Origin: Lactobacillus sp. W8174
GTDB lineage: Bacteria > Bacillota > Bacilli > Lactobacillales > Lactobacillaceae
Assembly (NCBI RefSeq): GCF_016100975.1
Contig: NZ_JACFRN010000005.1
Span: 1-64,000, forward strand
Direction of reading: 5' to 3'
Length of the DNA stretch: 64,000 nt
In this document: positions 46,368-56,124 of the stretch, one piece after another
Numbering within the stretch: position 1 is the first letter of the stretch
How the letters are laid out: each line of letters opens with the position of its first letter
Notes under the pieces: model-generated
The model's database searches: none
Told to the model about the DNA's origin: nothing
The model's input: the letters and a program-made list of their open reading frames with translations, nothing else
Translations under genes and position numbers: made by a program

Positions 46368-47326
46368 TTATTCTTATCCTTTGCTGAATCCTCTTTAGAG
46401 TTTTTCTTAATTAACTTCGTTAAGTTATTATCAAAAGTTTTCGTGGCGTTATAACCACTTCTTTTGGCACGGAAATTCATTGTGGCAATTTCAATAATGT
46501 CTTCCATGTTGCGGCCTACTTTAACTGGAATAGTAATTTGTGGCACTTCAACATTGCAAATATCACGTTTGCTCTCTTCAAAGCCTAAACGATCGTAATT
46601 TGCCTTATTATCCCAATTAACTAGCTTGATTACCAGTTGAATACTTTCACGGTTTTTGACGGCACCAACACCAAACAAATCCATGACATCAATTATGCCA
46701 ATGCCGCGAATTTCCATTAAATGCTTCAAAATGGCCGGTGCTTCGCCCATCACCGTTTCAACATCTTTTTGATAGACATCGACCCGATCATCGGCAATTA
46801 AACGATGACCACGATGAATCAAACCCAAGGCAGTTTCAGATTTCCCAACACCGGAATCACCAGTTAAAAGGACACCCATACCCTTGACTTCAATCAGAAC
46901 ACCATGAATAGTATCGCGAACGGCCAGACGTTCTCGCAAATATTCCGTTAATATGCTCGAAACATAAGTGGTTGATTCAGGTGAAGAAAGGATTGGGATT
47001 TGGGCATCATCAGCAGCTTTAACTAATTCAGGCGGTACACGCAGAGAACGTGACACAAAAAAGCACGGCGTATCAGGTGTGCAAAGCTTAGTAAAAACAT
47101 CGACCAAGCTATCGTGATCTAACCTGGCAGCATAAGAAATTTCTGTTCGACCCAATAACTGAATACGCTGACGCGGATAAAAATCAAAGTACCCTGTCAA
47201 TTCCAATCCTGGTCTGTAAATATCAGATACTACAATCTCTTTATCCTTGATGTATTGCTTACCTTGCACAACGTGGACAATTTTATTATCTCGAATTAAA
47301 TTTTTTAATTTGACCGCATTTGTCAT
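46364..47326 (-). CDS. hprK: HPr kinase/phosphorylase
   Basis: HprK phosphorylates and dephosphorylates Ser46 of HPr and so sets carbon catabolite control through CcpA. The 320-residue protein has His141, the Walker [12 protein letters not shown] (156-163) and the family signature [15 protein letters not shown] (about 205). It overlaps lgt and lies 17 bases after a small membrane protein gene. Confidence 0.97.
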   Translation of the reverse strand: MTNAVKLKNLIRDNKIVHVVQGKQYIKDKEIVVSDIYRPGLELTGYFDFYPRQRIQLLGRTEISYAARLDHDSLVDVFTKLCTPDTPCFFVSRSLRVPPELVKAADDAQIPILSSPESTTYVSSILTEYLRERLAVRDTIHGVLIEVKGMGVLLTGDSGVGKSETALGLIHRGHRLIADDRVDVYQKDVETVMGEAPAILKHLMEIRGIGIIDVMDLFGVGAVKNRESIQLVIKLVNWDNKANYDRLGFEESKRDICNVEVPQITIPVKVGRNMEDIIEIATMNFRAKRSGYNATKTFDNNLTKLIKKNSKEDSAKDKNK

Positions 47327-47343
47327 TTTAAAATGCCCCTTTA

Positions 47344-47619
47344 TTACTTGTCGACATCTTTAGTTTTAGCATCACGTACTTTTTTACGCTTTGGTCTGGC
47401 TTCATTATTTTGGTTCCAGTTTCCCCAGTTATAAGGACCAGGACCAGAATTTCCGCTCTTATTTTCATCATTTTTAGTAAAATGATTAATCAGCCATATA
47501 ATGCCAATAATAACTAAAGCTGCGGGCAATAACAAAATAAAGACATGAAACATGGCGTAAATAATACTCAAAATGACTACAGCAAGTAAAACTAAACCAA
47601 TAATTCCCCAAAAACTCAT
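47344..47619 (-). CDS. small two-helix membrane protein
   Basis: The 91-residue protein has two membrane helices (about 5-25 and 28-45) and a Gly/Asn/Pro-rich tail ([17 protein letters not shown]) that ends in lysine-rich residues. I do not recognise a named family. It lies between prfB and hprK, a place where several lactobacilli have a protein of this kind, so it is conserved but uncharacterised. Confidence 0.75.
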   Translation of the reverse strand: MSFWGIIGLVLLAVVILSIIYAMFHVFILLLPAALVIIGIIWLINHFTKNDENKSGNSGPGPYNWGNWNQNNEARPKRKKVRDAKTKDVDK

Positions 47620-47627
47620 CTAATCAC

Positions 47628-48744
47628 CTACTCCGGATTTTCCTGACTTAAAAGCCACTGCAAATACGCATAAACGAATGGTTGCAACTTACCATCCATT
47701 ACACCATTTGTATCAGAAGTTTCATAGCCTGTGCGCAAATCTTTAACCAAATTATAAGGATGAAAAACATAAGACCGAATTTGAGAACCCCAGCCAATTT
47801 CTTTTTGGTCACCTTTAAGTTCCTGCTTATGCTGACGCTTTTTCTCTTCTTCTAAATGAAATAATTTTGCCCGTAATTCATTCATTGCAGTTTCCCTATT
47901 TTGCAGTTGAGAACGTTGTGCCTGAGATGTTGTTACAATTCCTGTGGGTAAATGAGTGATTCTAACAGCACTTGAAGTTTTATTAATATGTTGTCCTCCT
48001 GCACCACTTGAGCGGTAGACATCAATTCGAAGGTCCTTGGGATTAATATCAACTTTAATACTATCATCAATTTCTGGAATAATTTCCACGGAGGCAAAAG
48101 ACGTATGCCTTCTTTTAGCTGAATCAAAGGGTGAAATTCTGACTAACCGGTGAACGCCATTTTCCGACTTCATTAGGCCATAAGCATTTTTGCCAGTAAT
48201 TTTAGCACTGACGCTTTTAAGACCAGCTTCTTCTCCAGGTTCATAGTTATTAATTTCAAACTTGAAATTTCTAATATCAGCATAACGCTGATACATCCGC
48301 AAGAGCATTTGTCCCCAGTCCATAGCCTCGGTACCACCTGCTCCTGGATGAATTTCAATCAGCGCATTATGACTATCATATTTACCAGATAAGAGCAAAT
48401 CTAATTCGTAATCATGAAATTCAGTCTGCAGCTGTTGTAAATCTGCTTCAACTTCCTTTTGTAAGTCATTATCTGGTTCTTCTCTCAGCAACTCTACTGC
48501 AGTTATTTCATTTTCATAATCAGACTTTAATTTGTTAAAAGAATTGCGTTTCTCTTTTAATAAATTTGTTTCACTGATCAAGCTTTGGGCTTTTTCTTGA
48601 TCATCCCAAAAAGAGGGATCCTGCATCTTATTCTCATTAACAATAATATTTTCAGTTATTGAATCTAAGTCAAAGAGACCCCCTAAAGTGGTCTAACCGC
48701 TTATTTAAACTATCTAATTCATTTTGAATTTCACTTATTTCCAT
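47628..48744 (-). CDS. prfB: peptide chain release factor 2, programmed +1 frameshift
   Basis: RF2 ends translation at UGA and UAA. Translation begins at ATG 48744, runs 24 codons to CTT, then meets TGA (48670-48672). Before it stands AGGGGG, and the context CTT-TGA-C is the classic slippery site, so ribosomes move one base forward and continue at GAC (48671). The joined product is 371 residues. RISPFDSAKRR holds the SPF stop-recognition motif and GAGGQHINKTSSAV the GGQ catalytic motif. When RF2 is low, slow termination at the early UGA raises frameshifting, which is how the gene regulates itself. Confidence 0.97.
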
Positions 48745-48785
48745 CTTTTAGCAATAGCTCCTTTATTTTAATAAAATTTCAGTAA

Positions 48786-48812
48786 AAAAGAGAAAGCAGC
48801 TGCTTTCTCTTC
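48786..48812 (-). terminator. terminator downstream of secA
   Basis: A perfect palindrome AGAGAAAGCAG with its complement (48789-48810, no loop base left unpaired except by bending) is followed by a T-run on the minus strand. It lies 13 bases past the secA stop and separates it from prfB. Confidence 0.85.
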
Positions 48813-48822
48813 ATCTTAACTA

Positions 48823-51222
48823 TTAACGACTAAGATTTTGTCTAATTTCAGCTTTCATAAATAAACGAGTTACGTCAAACTCAATATTTGAAATCATTTC
48901 TTCAAACATGTTGTAACCAGAATCCTGATATTCAACTAACGGATTAAGTTGACCGTAGCCGCGCAGACTAATTGATTGCCGTAATTGGTCCATTGCATCT
49001 ATATGATCAGTCCAGCGATCATCAACTACTCGCAATATAACAACTTTTTCAAATTCAAGCATTTCTGAAGGATCAGCTAAAATCTCTTCTTTTTCTTCGT
49101 AATTGGCTTCAACAAGATCATATAATTTTTGCTTTAAGTCAGATACAGTAATTGTTTTGAAATCAATGGCATCTGTTTCTTCTTCATTGGTTAAGCTGGA
49201 AGAAATAAAGTCACGCAGTGAATCAAGCCGCCACTTGCTGCGATCACCCTGTGTAAACATGTCTACTTGACTGTTAATGGTGCGCCGAATCATCGGGATT
49301 AAAACATCCTTAAGTGAATTTTCTTCACCGATAACTTGCATCCGTTCACCATAAATAATTTCACGTTGAATACGCATAACATCATCATATTGCAAAGTTT
49401 GCTTACGAGTATCGTAGTTATTACCTTCAACTCGTTTTTGTGCTGATTCAACCTGTCTGGTGATCAAACGACTTTCAATCACTTTATCATCATCATTATC
49501 TGATAAGCGGTCAAGGAAGTCTTTGACTCTGTCGCCACCAAAACGTTTCATCAAGTCATCTTCAAGTGAGAGATAAAAGCGTGTAACACCGGGGTCACCT
49601 TGACGACCCGAACGTCCACGGAGTTGATTATCAATTCTACGTGATTCATGACGTTCAGTACCAATAACTGATAGTCCGCCTAACTCTTTAACGCCCGGCC
49701 CTAATTTAATATCGGTACCACGACCAGCCATGTTAGTAGCAATAGTGACTGCTCCACGCTGACCAGCATTCATGATGATTTGCGCTTCCTTAGCGTGGTT
49801 TTTAGCATTCAAAACTGCGTGAGGAATTCCTTCTTTATCAAGTAATTTACTCAATCTTTCAGAGCTTTCGACTGCAACAGTACCGACTAAAACTGGCTGT
49901 CCTTTTGCATGACGCTCTTTTATTTCATTGACAACTGCCGCAAACTTGGATGACAAAGTAGGATAAAGAATATCCGGATTATCCTTCCTGATCAAAGGAC
50001 GGTTAGTCGGAATCGTAATGACCTGCATATTGTAAATTTCACGGAACTCTTCTTCTTCAGTTTTAGCAGTACCAGTCATCCCCGCAAGTTTTTTGTACAT
50101 TCTAAAGAAGTTCTGGTAGGTAATTGTAGCCTGCGTCTTGGACTCTTCTTGAATCTTAACGCCTTCTTTTGCCTCAATAGCTTGGTGTAAACCATCAGAA
50201 TAGCGCCGTCCCTGCATTACACGACCAGTAAACGAGTCAACTATTAAAACTTCGCCATCTTGAACAACGTAATCAATATCTTTAAGCATAATATAATTTG
50301 CTTTCAGGGCCTGATCAATATGGTGCACCAATTTTTGATTCTCAACATCGTATAAATTTTTAAGTCCAAAATGATCACAGGCTTTTTGAATACCTGTTCT
50401 GGTTAACGAAATAGTCTTAGTAGGCCAGTCAATCTTATAATCACCATAGTCTTTGTCATCGTCTGCATCATCATCACTCTTATCCTCTTGAAGAGTTTTG
50501 ACAAAACGGTCTGCACGAATATAGTCACCATTAGCTTGTTCGGCTTCGCCAGAAATAATCAATGGCGTTCTGGCTTCATCGATTAAAATTGAGTCTACCT
50601 CATCGATAATAGCATAGTTAAGTTCACGCTGAACCATTTGTTCTTTGTAAACAACCATGTTATCACGCAAATAGTCAAAACCAAGTTCACCGTTAGTCGA
50701 ATAAGTAACGTCACATCTATATGCTTCTCGTTTTTCATCTGGAGACATTGCGTTCAAATTAAGACCAACAGTTAAACCGAGCCATTTGTAAAGCTGACCC
50801 ATTTCTTCTGCATCACGACTGGACAAGTATTCGTTGACAGTAACAACATGAACACCTTTTCCAGTTAATGCGTTCAAATATACTGGCATGGTCGCAGTCA
50901 AGGTCTTACCTTCACCGGTCATCATCTCAGCGATGTTACCATAATGCAGGGCAATTCCACCTAGAACCTGCACATGAAATGGATAAAGGCCTAAAACTCT
51001 TTTAGCTCCTTCACGAGCAACTGCAAAAGCTTCTGGCAAAAGTGAATCTAAGCTTTCACCATTTTTTAGCCGGTCACGGAATTCAGGCGTTTTTGCCTGC
51101 AATTCTTCATCAGCAAGTTGACCATACTCTTCTGCATGACTTTCAACTTTACTAGCAATTTTTTCAAACTTTTTCAGTTCTCTTTTATCGTTATTGTATA
51201 GTTTCTTTAAAATGTTTACCAT
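48823..51222 (-). CDS. secA: preprotein translocase ATPase subunit
   Basis: SecA drives preproteins through SecYEG at the membrane. The 799-residue protein has Walker [14 protein letters not shown] (about 101), the DEAD-box-like [12 protein letters not shown], helicase motif [19 protein letters not shown] and the C-terminal two-helix finger region. The short zinc-binding SEC-C tail of many SecA proteins is absent; the protein ends after AEIRQNLSR, which is common in lactobacilli. Confidence 0.97.
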   Translation of the reverse strand: MVNILKKLYNNDKRELKKFEKIASKVESHAEEYGQLADEELQAKTPEFRDRLKNGESLDSLLPEAFAVAREGAKRVLGLYPFHVQVLGGIALHYGNIAEMMTGEGKTLTATMPVYLNALTGKGVHVVTVNEYLSSRDAEEMGQLYKWLGLTVGLNLNAMSPDEKREAYRCDVTYSTNGELGFDYLRDNMVVYKEQMVQRELNYAIIDEVDSILIDEARTPLIISGEAEQANGDYIRADRFVKTLQEDKSDDDADDDKDYGDYKIDWPTKTISLTRTGIQKACDHFGLKNLYDVENQKLVHHIDQALKANYIMLKDIDYVVQDGEVLIVDSFTGRVMQGRRYSDGLHQAIEAKEGVKIQEESKTQATITYQNFFRMYKKLAGMTGTAKTEEEEFREIYNMQVITIPTNRPLIRKDNPDILYPTLSSKFAAVVNEIKERHAKGQPVLVGTVAVESSERLSKLLDKEGIPHAVLNAKNHAKEAQIIMNAGQRGAVTIATNMAGRGTDIKLGPGVKELGGLSVIGTERHESRRIDNQLRGRSGRQGDPGVTRFYLSLEDDLMKRFGGDRVKDFLDRLSDNDDDKVIESRLITRQVESAQKRVEGNNYDTRKQTLQYDDVMRIQREIIYGERMQVIGEENSLKDVLIPMIRRTINSQVDMFTQGDRSKWRLDSLRDFISSSLTNEEETDAIDFKTITVSDLKQKLYDLVEANYEEKEEILADPSEMLEFEKVVILRVVDDRWTDHIDAMDQLRQSISLRGYGQLNPLVEYQDSGYNMFEEMISNIEFDVTRLFMKAEIRQNLSR

Positions 51223-51303
51223 TTAATCGATCCTTATATGTAGTTAAAGTATAAAAACACATGATAATTTTACCATGATTGACGCCAAATGAAAAATAAA
51301 CAA

Positions 51304-51331
51304 AACAAAAACCTCACACTAAATGTGGGGC
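51304..51331 (-). terminator. terminator downstream of hpf
   Basis: CCTCACA (51312-51318) and TGTGGGG (51324-51330) pair with one wobble and are followed by a T-rich stretch on the minus strand. It lies about 20 bases past the hpf stop. Confidence 0.75.
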
Positions 51332-51352
51332 CCTTGCTTGATAATACTATTT

Positions 51353-51901
51353 TTATTTTGTTTCAATCAAACCATAACGGCCATCATTTCTGCGATAGAC
51401 AACACTTGTGCCGTTAGTTTCACCGTCTTGAAAAACAAAGAAGTCATGCTCAAGCATATTCATTTGCAAAATAGCTTCTTCAGGACTCATGGGTTTTAAG
51501 CCAATTTGCTTATTGCGCACAATAGAAAATTCGTTACTCTCTTTGCCTTTGGTCTCTTCTTCAGCACTCTCAACAAAGAAGTCATTAATGCCTTTTTCAC
51601 GACTCTTACGATTCACACGGGTCTTATATTTTCTAATCTGTCTTTCAAGTTTTTCAGAAACAAAATCAATACTGCGGTACATGTCGTCAGTAGTTTCTTC
51701 AGCTCTCAATACTAAGTATGGTAGTGGTATAGTTACCTCAACTTTAGCCTTGTGATCACGATACACCTTTAAATTAACATGGGCAATCATATCTTGATTC
51801 AAATCGAAATACTTCTCCAATTTTTTCAGGCGCTTTTCAACGTAACTTCTTAAAGCATCAGTTACCTCAATATTTTCACCACGGACATTATACTTTAACA
51901 T
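51353..51901 (-). CDS. hpf: ribosome hibernation promoting factor, long form
   Basis: Long HPF joins two 70S ribosomes into inactive 100S dimers in stationary phase. I start it at ATG 51901, eight bases after AAAGGAG, giving 182 residues; the ATG at 51919 sits in front of the binding site. The N-terminal S30AE domain begins MLKYNVRGENIEVTDALRSY, and the C-terminal dimerisation domain contains KQIGLKPMSPEEAILQMNML. It is monocistronic, with two tandem -10 boxes and a possible CcpA site. Confidence 0.95.
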   Translation of the reverse strand: MLKYNVRGENIEVTDALRSYVEKRLKKLEKYFDLNQDMIAHVNLKVYRDHKAKVEVTIPLPYLVLRAEETTDDMYRSIDFVSEKLERQIRKYKTRVNRKSREKGINDFFVESAEEETKGKESNEFSIVRNKQIGLKPMSPEEAILQMNMLEHDFFVFQDGETNGTSVVYRRNDGRYGLIETK

Positions 51902-51946
51902 ATGAGATTCTCCTTTCAACTGCTTTTGCAGTCTTATGTTACCTAT

Positions 51947-51987
51947 ATTATAGCAAAATTATAGCAAAACATGAAAGCGCTGAACAA
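51947..51987 (-). promoter_or_regulatory. hpf promoter region: doubled -10 box and putative cre site
   Basis: On the minus strand TTGTTC (51982-51987), an 18-base spacer and TATAAT (51958-51963), preceded by TG, form an extended -10 promoter. A second TGC-TATAAT follows 11 bases on (51947-51952). TGAAAGCGCTGAAC (51972-51985) matches the cre consensus at 12 of 14 places and overlaps the -35 box, so CcpA could repress hpf when sugar is plentiful. Confidence 0.5.
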
Positions 51988-51994
51988 TTTAGTT

Positions 51995-52684
51995 TTATCT
52001 GCATAAGGTAAAACTACTAATTTTTGCATTAGGAAAAACTTCTGCCAGTGCATCCCGTGCATGATAAAGCGTTCTGCCCGTAGTATAAATATCATCTAAT
52101 AAAAGTATCTTGCATTTCTGAAAGCTAATCGTAAAGTTTTTCTTAACAAAAAAGCTTTGCTCACTACTTAACCTTTCCGCGCGGTTTTTTTCTCCTTGTG
52201 CACCAAGTCCTGCCTTCTTCTCCAATACATGGGTTAATGAAACAAGATTACCATATATTGAGCTGACAGTATCAAATTGCCTTTGTTCAAGATGCTCTGG
52301 AGAAGTGGGCACAGGAATATAGAGATCAGCTTTAAACTTAGCCAAATCTTCCTGACATAAATCATATAATACTCTGTGCAAAGCATAATCGCCATACCGC
52401 TTATAATTAACCATTAGGTCATGAAAAGCCCTATTATATAAATATACGGAATGGTTTTTCAATAATTTTGGGCCATAGATTTTCTGCCAATTAATGCAAT
52501 CTGAACAAATTTTATCTTGGCTCAATTTGCCAAAACAAATTGGACAGTGTTTATCAGGAATCCGCATATATTTATTTTGGCAATTAGAACAGATGCATTT
52601 AGTTTCCTGTTTGTTCCAAGAGAATAATTGGATAAATGACACTTTAGCAACAAAAAACTGACCACACAGTAAGCATTTTTTCAT
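51995..52684 (-). CDS. comFC: ComFC-type phosphoribosyltransferase-like competence protein
   Basis: ComFC is needed for DNA uptake and binds single-stranded DNA. The 229-residue protein has N-terminal cysteine pairs (CLLCG, CICSNCQ, CPICFG, CSDC) that would bind zinc, and a PRTase loop LLLDDIYTTGRTL (about 196). It overlaps the comFA stop by four bases. Confidence 0.92.
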   Translation of the reverse strand: MKKCLLCGQFFVAKVSFIQLFSWNKQETKCICSNCQNKYMRIPDKHCPICFGKLSQDKICSDCINWQKIYGPKLLKNHSVYLYNRAFHDLMVNYKRYGDYALHRVLYDLCQEDLAKFKADLYIPVPTSPEHLEQRQFDTVSSIYGNLVSLTHVLEKKAGLGAQGEKNRAERLSSEQSFFVKKNFTISFQKCKILLLDDIYTTGRTLYHARDALAEVFPNAKISSFTLCR

Positions 52685-53964
52685 TTATTCATCTCACGAA
52701 TTTGTTTCATAGCATCACGAATACTTTTAGTATATTTATGATAACAAAATAAAACTAAACCACTGGGATCTGTTTTAGCTCGACCCACTCTACCAGCTAT
52801 TTGTACTAAGCTCGAAGCAGAATAAATTTTATCATCTGCTTGAACAACAATTACCCAGACATGATTAAAAGTAACCCCTCGTTCCAATATTGTAGTCGTC
52901 ACTAACAGCTGAATTTCTCCTGCTCGAAACTTTTCAACTTTATTAATTCTATTAATATCATTTGCATGAACTCCAGAAATCTTAATTTGACTAAATTTTG
53001 GCTCTTTTTTCAGGGCATCAATATAAAAGTTTATTTGATCAACACGAGGTACAAAAAGCAGTAATGGATGGCCTGCTGCTATAACTTTTATAATTTCTTT
53101 AATGAGCCTAACATTGATCTTGTTTTGGCGCAGAAAAGGACGAAGAAACAATTTTTCTTTTGGTACAGGTAAAAGATTTCCATGGAATCTTCTTTTCAAC
53201 TTTAATTTTCGTAATTTACCTTTTTCTACAGATACCAATAAATCTTTAGTAGGCGTTGCAGTTAAGTAAACGCGTTGACCGCTATCATTAACTGCATTTT
53301 TCGCTGCAAAATGTAATTCCGAATTATGGACATAGGGAAAGGAATCAGCTTCATCGATAACAAGCAGATCAAAAGCATGGAAAAATTTTAATAATTGGTG
53401 TGTTGTACAAATGGTTAATTGTTCCAGTCCAGGCTCTTGATACTCACGCCCATGATATTTACCGATTTTAATCTCACTAAAAGCTTTTTGAAAACGCGGG
53501 TATAACTCGTTTACAACATCAATTCTAGGCGTGGCTATACAACATCTTTTTCCTTTTGCCAAACAGTGTGCTATTAACGGGAATAACATTTCTGTTTTAC
53601 CTGCACCGGTTACCGCATGGACTAATGAATCTCGACCATATACATAATTTTCAGTTAATTTATGTGCAATCTCAGCTTGTAGTGAGGTTAGTTCACCCTT
53701 CCACGTTAATCCACCATTTGCTTTTATCGAGAAATTTATTTTTTGTTCATTGCGAATTAAATAATCACCCTCCACAATTCTTCCCAGACCAATGCATGCT
53801 CTGCAATATTTTTTGCCACTTGGCAGTTTGGCATAAACCCTGGCATTGCAGCGTAAGCAGCGACCATTTTTAATTGCCTCGATTTTGGTTAAGCCAGCCT
53901 TTGTGCTAAAATCCATTTGACTACTAAGCCATTGGCGGCCTGCAAGATTTGAAATATCTTCCAT
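52681..53964 (-). CDS. comFA: ComFA DNA-translocation helicase
   Basis: ComFA is the superfamily 2 ATPase that pulls single-stranded DNA through the competence channel. I start it at ATG 53964, six bases after GGAGG, giving 427 residues; an earlier ATG would read through the divergent promoter region. The zinc motif CLRC ... CRAC lies at about 38-60, Walker A is HAVTGAGKTEML, the DEAD box is VIDEADSFP, motif III is LTATP, and the C-terminal helicase half has GRVGRAKTDPSG. It is the first gene of comFA-comFC and points away from yigZ. Confidence 0.93.
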   Translation of the reverse strand: MEDISNLAGRQWLSSQMDFSTKAGLTKIEAIKNGRCLRCNARVYAKLPSGKKYCRACIGLGRIVEGDYLIRNEQKINFSIKANGGLTWKGELTSLQAEIAHKLTENYVYGRDSLVHAVTGAGKTEMLFPLIAHCLAKGKRCCIATPRIDVVNELYPRFQKAFSEIKIGKYHGREYQEPGLEQLTICTTHQLLKFFHAFDLLVIDEADSFPYVHNSELHFAAKNAVNDSGQRVYLTATPTKDLLVSVEKGKLRKLKLKRRFHGNLLPVPKEKLFLRPFLRQNKINVRLIKEIIKVIAAGHPLLLFVPRVDQINFYIDALKKEPKFSQIKISGVHANDINRINKVEKFRAGEIQLLVTTTILERGVTFNHVWVIVVQADDKIYSASSLVQIAGRVGRAKTDPSGLVLFCYHKYTKSIRDAMKQIREMNK

Positions 53965-54006
53965 TTTGTCCTCCAATAATACATACGCAAAAAAGGGCTG
54001 ATTTTT

Positions 54007-54669
54007 TTGAATGAAAAAGAAAATTATTTGACCATTAAAGAAAATGGCAATCACAAATTAACGATTAAAAAAAGTCGTTTTATTACGACTTTAATACGGA
54101 CCCCAACTATTGAAGAAGCTGAAAAGGCAATTGCCGCTGTGTCTGACAAATACCGTGATGCCACTCATAATACGTTTGCTTATACTATTGGTCTCAACGA
54201 TGAGCATGTTAAAGCCAGCGACAACGGCGAACCTTCTGGTACGGCCGGAGTTCCAGAACTAAAAGCCTTGCAGTTAATGAAACTTAAAAATGTCACTGCA
54301 GTAGTTACGCGCTATTTTGGCGGAATAAAATTAGGGGCTGGAGGTTTGATACGTGCATATTCTAATAGTGTGACTAAGGCAGTGGAAGCCATAGGCGTAG
54401 TTAAACGAGTTCAGCAACAGGGGGTTAAATTTCAAGTCGATTATAAAAAATTTGATGAAATCCAACACTATCTTAATCAACAAAAAATCTTTATTGACAA
54501 TATTGATTATGGCGTCAGCGTGACAATTTCAATTTACATTGATGAAGGCAAATTAAAGGAATTGGAAAATGATCTCACTAATATTTTGTCCGGAAAAATA
54601 CAGTTTATTTTTCTGCCTAAAAGATATAATGAGGTTCCCATTACTCAGCACAATTATCATGATCAATAA
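54007..54669 (+). CDS. yigZ: YigZ/IMPACT-family protein
   Basis: YigZ proteins have an N-terminal domain found in eukaryotic IMPACT and a C-terminal EF-G-like domain; they bind nucleic acid and may regulate translation. The frame opens at TTG 54007, ten bases after AAGGG; no ATG lies in frame. Key marks are IKKSRFITTL, DATHNTFAYTI, NGEPSGTAGVPE and TRYFGGIKLGAGGLIRAY. All 220 residues are normal. It is divergent from comFA across a gap of about 42 bases. Confidence 0.9.
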   Translation: MNEKENYLTIKENGNHKLTIKKSRFITTLIRTPTIEEAEKAIAAVSDKYRDATHNTFAYTIGLNDEHVKASDNGEPSGTAGVPELKALQLMKLKNVTAVVTRYFGGIKLGAGGLIRAYSNSVTKAVEAIGVVKRVQQQGVKFQVDYKKFDEIQHYLNQQKIFIDNIDYGVSVTISIYIDEGKLKELENDLTNILSGKIQFIFLPKRYNEVPITQHNYHDQ

Positions 54670-54697
54670 AAGCGTAATTCAATAACTATATAAAAGA

Positions 54698-54738
54698 AGA
54701 AGACAATCCACATTTAAAGAAGTTGTCTTCTTTTTTCT
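54698..54738 (+). terminator. terminator downstream of yigZ
   Basis: AGAAGACAA (54698-54706) pairs with TTGTCTTCT (54723-54731), and a T-run follows. It lies 29 bases past the yigZ stop. Confidence 0.8.
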
Positions 54739-54802
54739 TGCTAATTTTGGCAATAGTCAAATTAACTTTTAAACTAAAATCTCTTGTCAGTATCTGCCAA
54801 GT

Positions 54803-55957
54803 TTAATCTTTCTTTTTCTTCTTTAATTGTTCAGGCTTGTCTTGCCCGAGGTGCCAAACTTCCACCGTAGGATCTTTTTTACTGCGAGAATTAATCAGTT
54901 TTTGGGTCAAATTCATCAGCGGTTTATATTTTTCTCCTAAAAGACCAATAGATTCCACAAAAAACTCTAAGGCAACTGCCAGACCAGCAATTAAAACCCA
55001 CATTCCCCACATTGGTGACAACAAAAACAAGAGAGAAATGAATGAAAAAATAAGCGATAAAGCATAAATGGTTAAAACAGTTTGTCTGTGGGTCAAACCC
55101 ATTTTCATTAGTTGATGATGCAAATGGTGCTTATCGGCTTGCGAAACGGGACGGTTATTTAATTTGCGCCGAATCATGGCATAAATTGTATCTGTAATGG
55201 GAACGCCTAAAATAGTGACCGGTACTAACAGAGAAATAAAAGTTACATTTTTTAAACCTTTAAGTGAAAACACCGCAATCATAAAGCCAATGTATAACGC
55301 CCCTGTATCACCCAAAAATATTTTTGCAGGATGAAAGTTATAGGGCAAAAATCCCAATAGACATGCTGCAAGCATAAAACAGCCAATAGGTATGTATAAT
55401 TGACCGGTATGCAGGAAGAAATAACCAACGATCCCCATGGTAATAAGTGAAATCATTGAAACCCCATCGGCCAGGCCATCAAGACCATCAATTAAATCAA
55501 CTGCGTTAGTTAAGGCTAATATCCAAAAAATAGTAATTGGTAAGCTCCACCAGCCTAATTGTATTTGTTTATTAAGAAAGGGCAAATTCAAGACGTTCAT
55601 CCTGATGCCGGCAAGAAAATAAATTACTAAAGCACCAATAAATATACCCAACATTTTTTGCCTTGGCTTTAGCTCCATAATATCGTCAATTATGCCGGTT
55701 AAGACAATCACACTGGATCCTAAAAGTATGCTAAAAGCCTCATGTGTTGGAAATTGCTCACGCAATAAAACAAAAGCGCCAATATTGAAGGTCACAAAAA
55801 TACCCAATCCGCCTAAAGTTGGCATTGGTTTTTTATTTACCCTTCTTTTATTTGGAATGTCGACTGCCCCTAATACAAAAGCCAATCTCCTAATAAAAGG
55901 CGTGATCGAAGCTTGTATAATCACTAAAAAGAATAATTCAACAATAATTTTAAACAT
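54803..55957 (-). CDS. tagO: undecaprenyl-phosphate GlcNAc-1-phosphate transferase (TagO/WecA)
   Basis: The enzyme adds GlcNAc-1-phosphate to undecaprenyl phosphate, the first step of wall teichoic acid (and many capsules). The 384-residue protein has ten or more hydrophobic helices of the MraY/WecA family, the aspartate pair GIIDDIMELKPRQK, the NAVDLIDGLDGLADG catalytic stretch and FLGDTGALYIG. The C-terminus is basic and hydrophilic (KKDPTVEVWH ... LKKKKKD). It stands alone on the minus strand between yigZ and the reductases. Confidence 0.93.
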   Translation of the reverse strand: MFKIIVELFFLVIIQASITPFIRRLAFVLGAVDIPNKRRVNKKPMPTLGGLGIFVTFNIGAFVLLREQFPTHEAFSILLGSSVIVLTGIIDDIMELKPRQKMLGIFIGALVIYFLAGIRMNVLNLPFLNKQIQLGWWSLPITIFWILALTNAVDLIDGLDGLADGVSMISLITMGIVGYFFLHTGQLYIPIGCFMLAACLLGFLPYNFHPAKIFLGDTGALYIGFMIAVFSLKGLKNVTFISLLVPVTILGVPITDTIYAMIRRKLNNRPVSQADKHHLHHQLMKMGLTHRQTVLTIYALSLIFSFISLLFLLSPMWGMWVLIAGLAVALEFFVESIGLLGEKYKPLMNLTQKLINSRSKKDPTVEVWHLGQDKPEQLKKKKKD

Positions 55958-56069
55958 AGTCGGCTACTTTCATTTATAGTTGTCTTAATTATACAAGCTC
56001 GAATAAAAATGCACAAATTAGGTTAATTGAATACTGGTTTTTTTAACAAAAAATTGTTATTTATAATAT

Positions 56070-56101
56070 AAAAAGAACTAGGTTCAAATGAATCCAGTTC
56101 T
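56070..56101 (-). terminator. terminator downstream of the first reductase gene
   Basis: A stem of about 13 bases built on AGAACTAGGTTCA (56074-56086) and TGAATCCAGTTCT (56089-56101) has two wobble pairs and is followed by a T-run on the minus strand. It closes the AraC/reductase unit. Confidence 0.78.
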
Positions 56102-56124
56102 GATTAATTAACAAAATATAAAAA

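Noticed and set aside
54001..54020. ATG at 54011 as yigZ start
   Set aside because: It is out of frame with the conserved YigZ sequence, while TTG 54007 is in frame.
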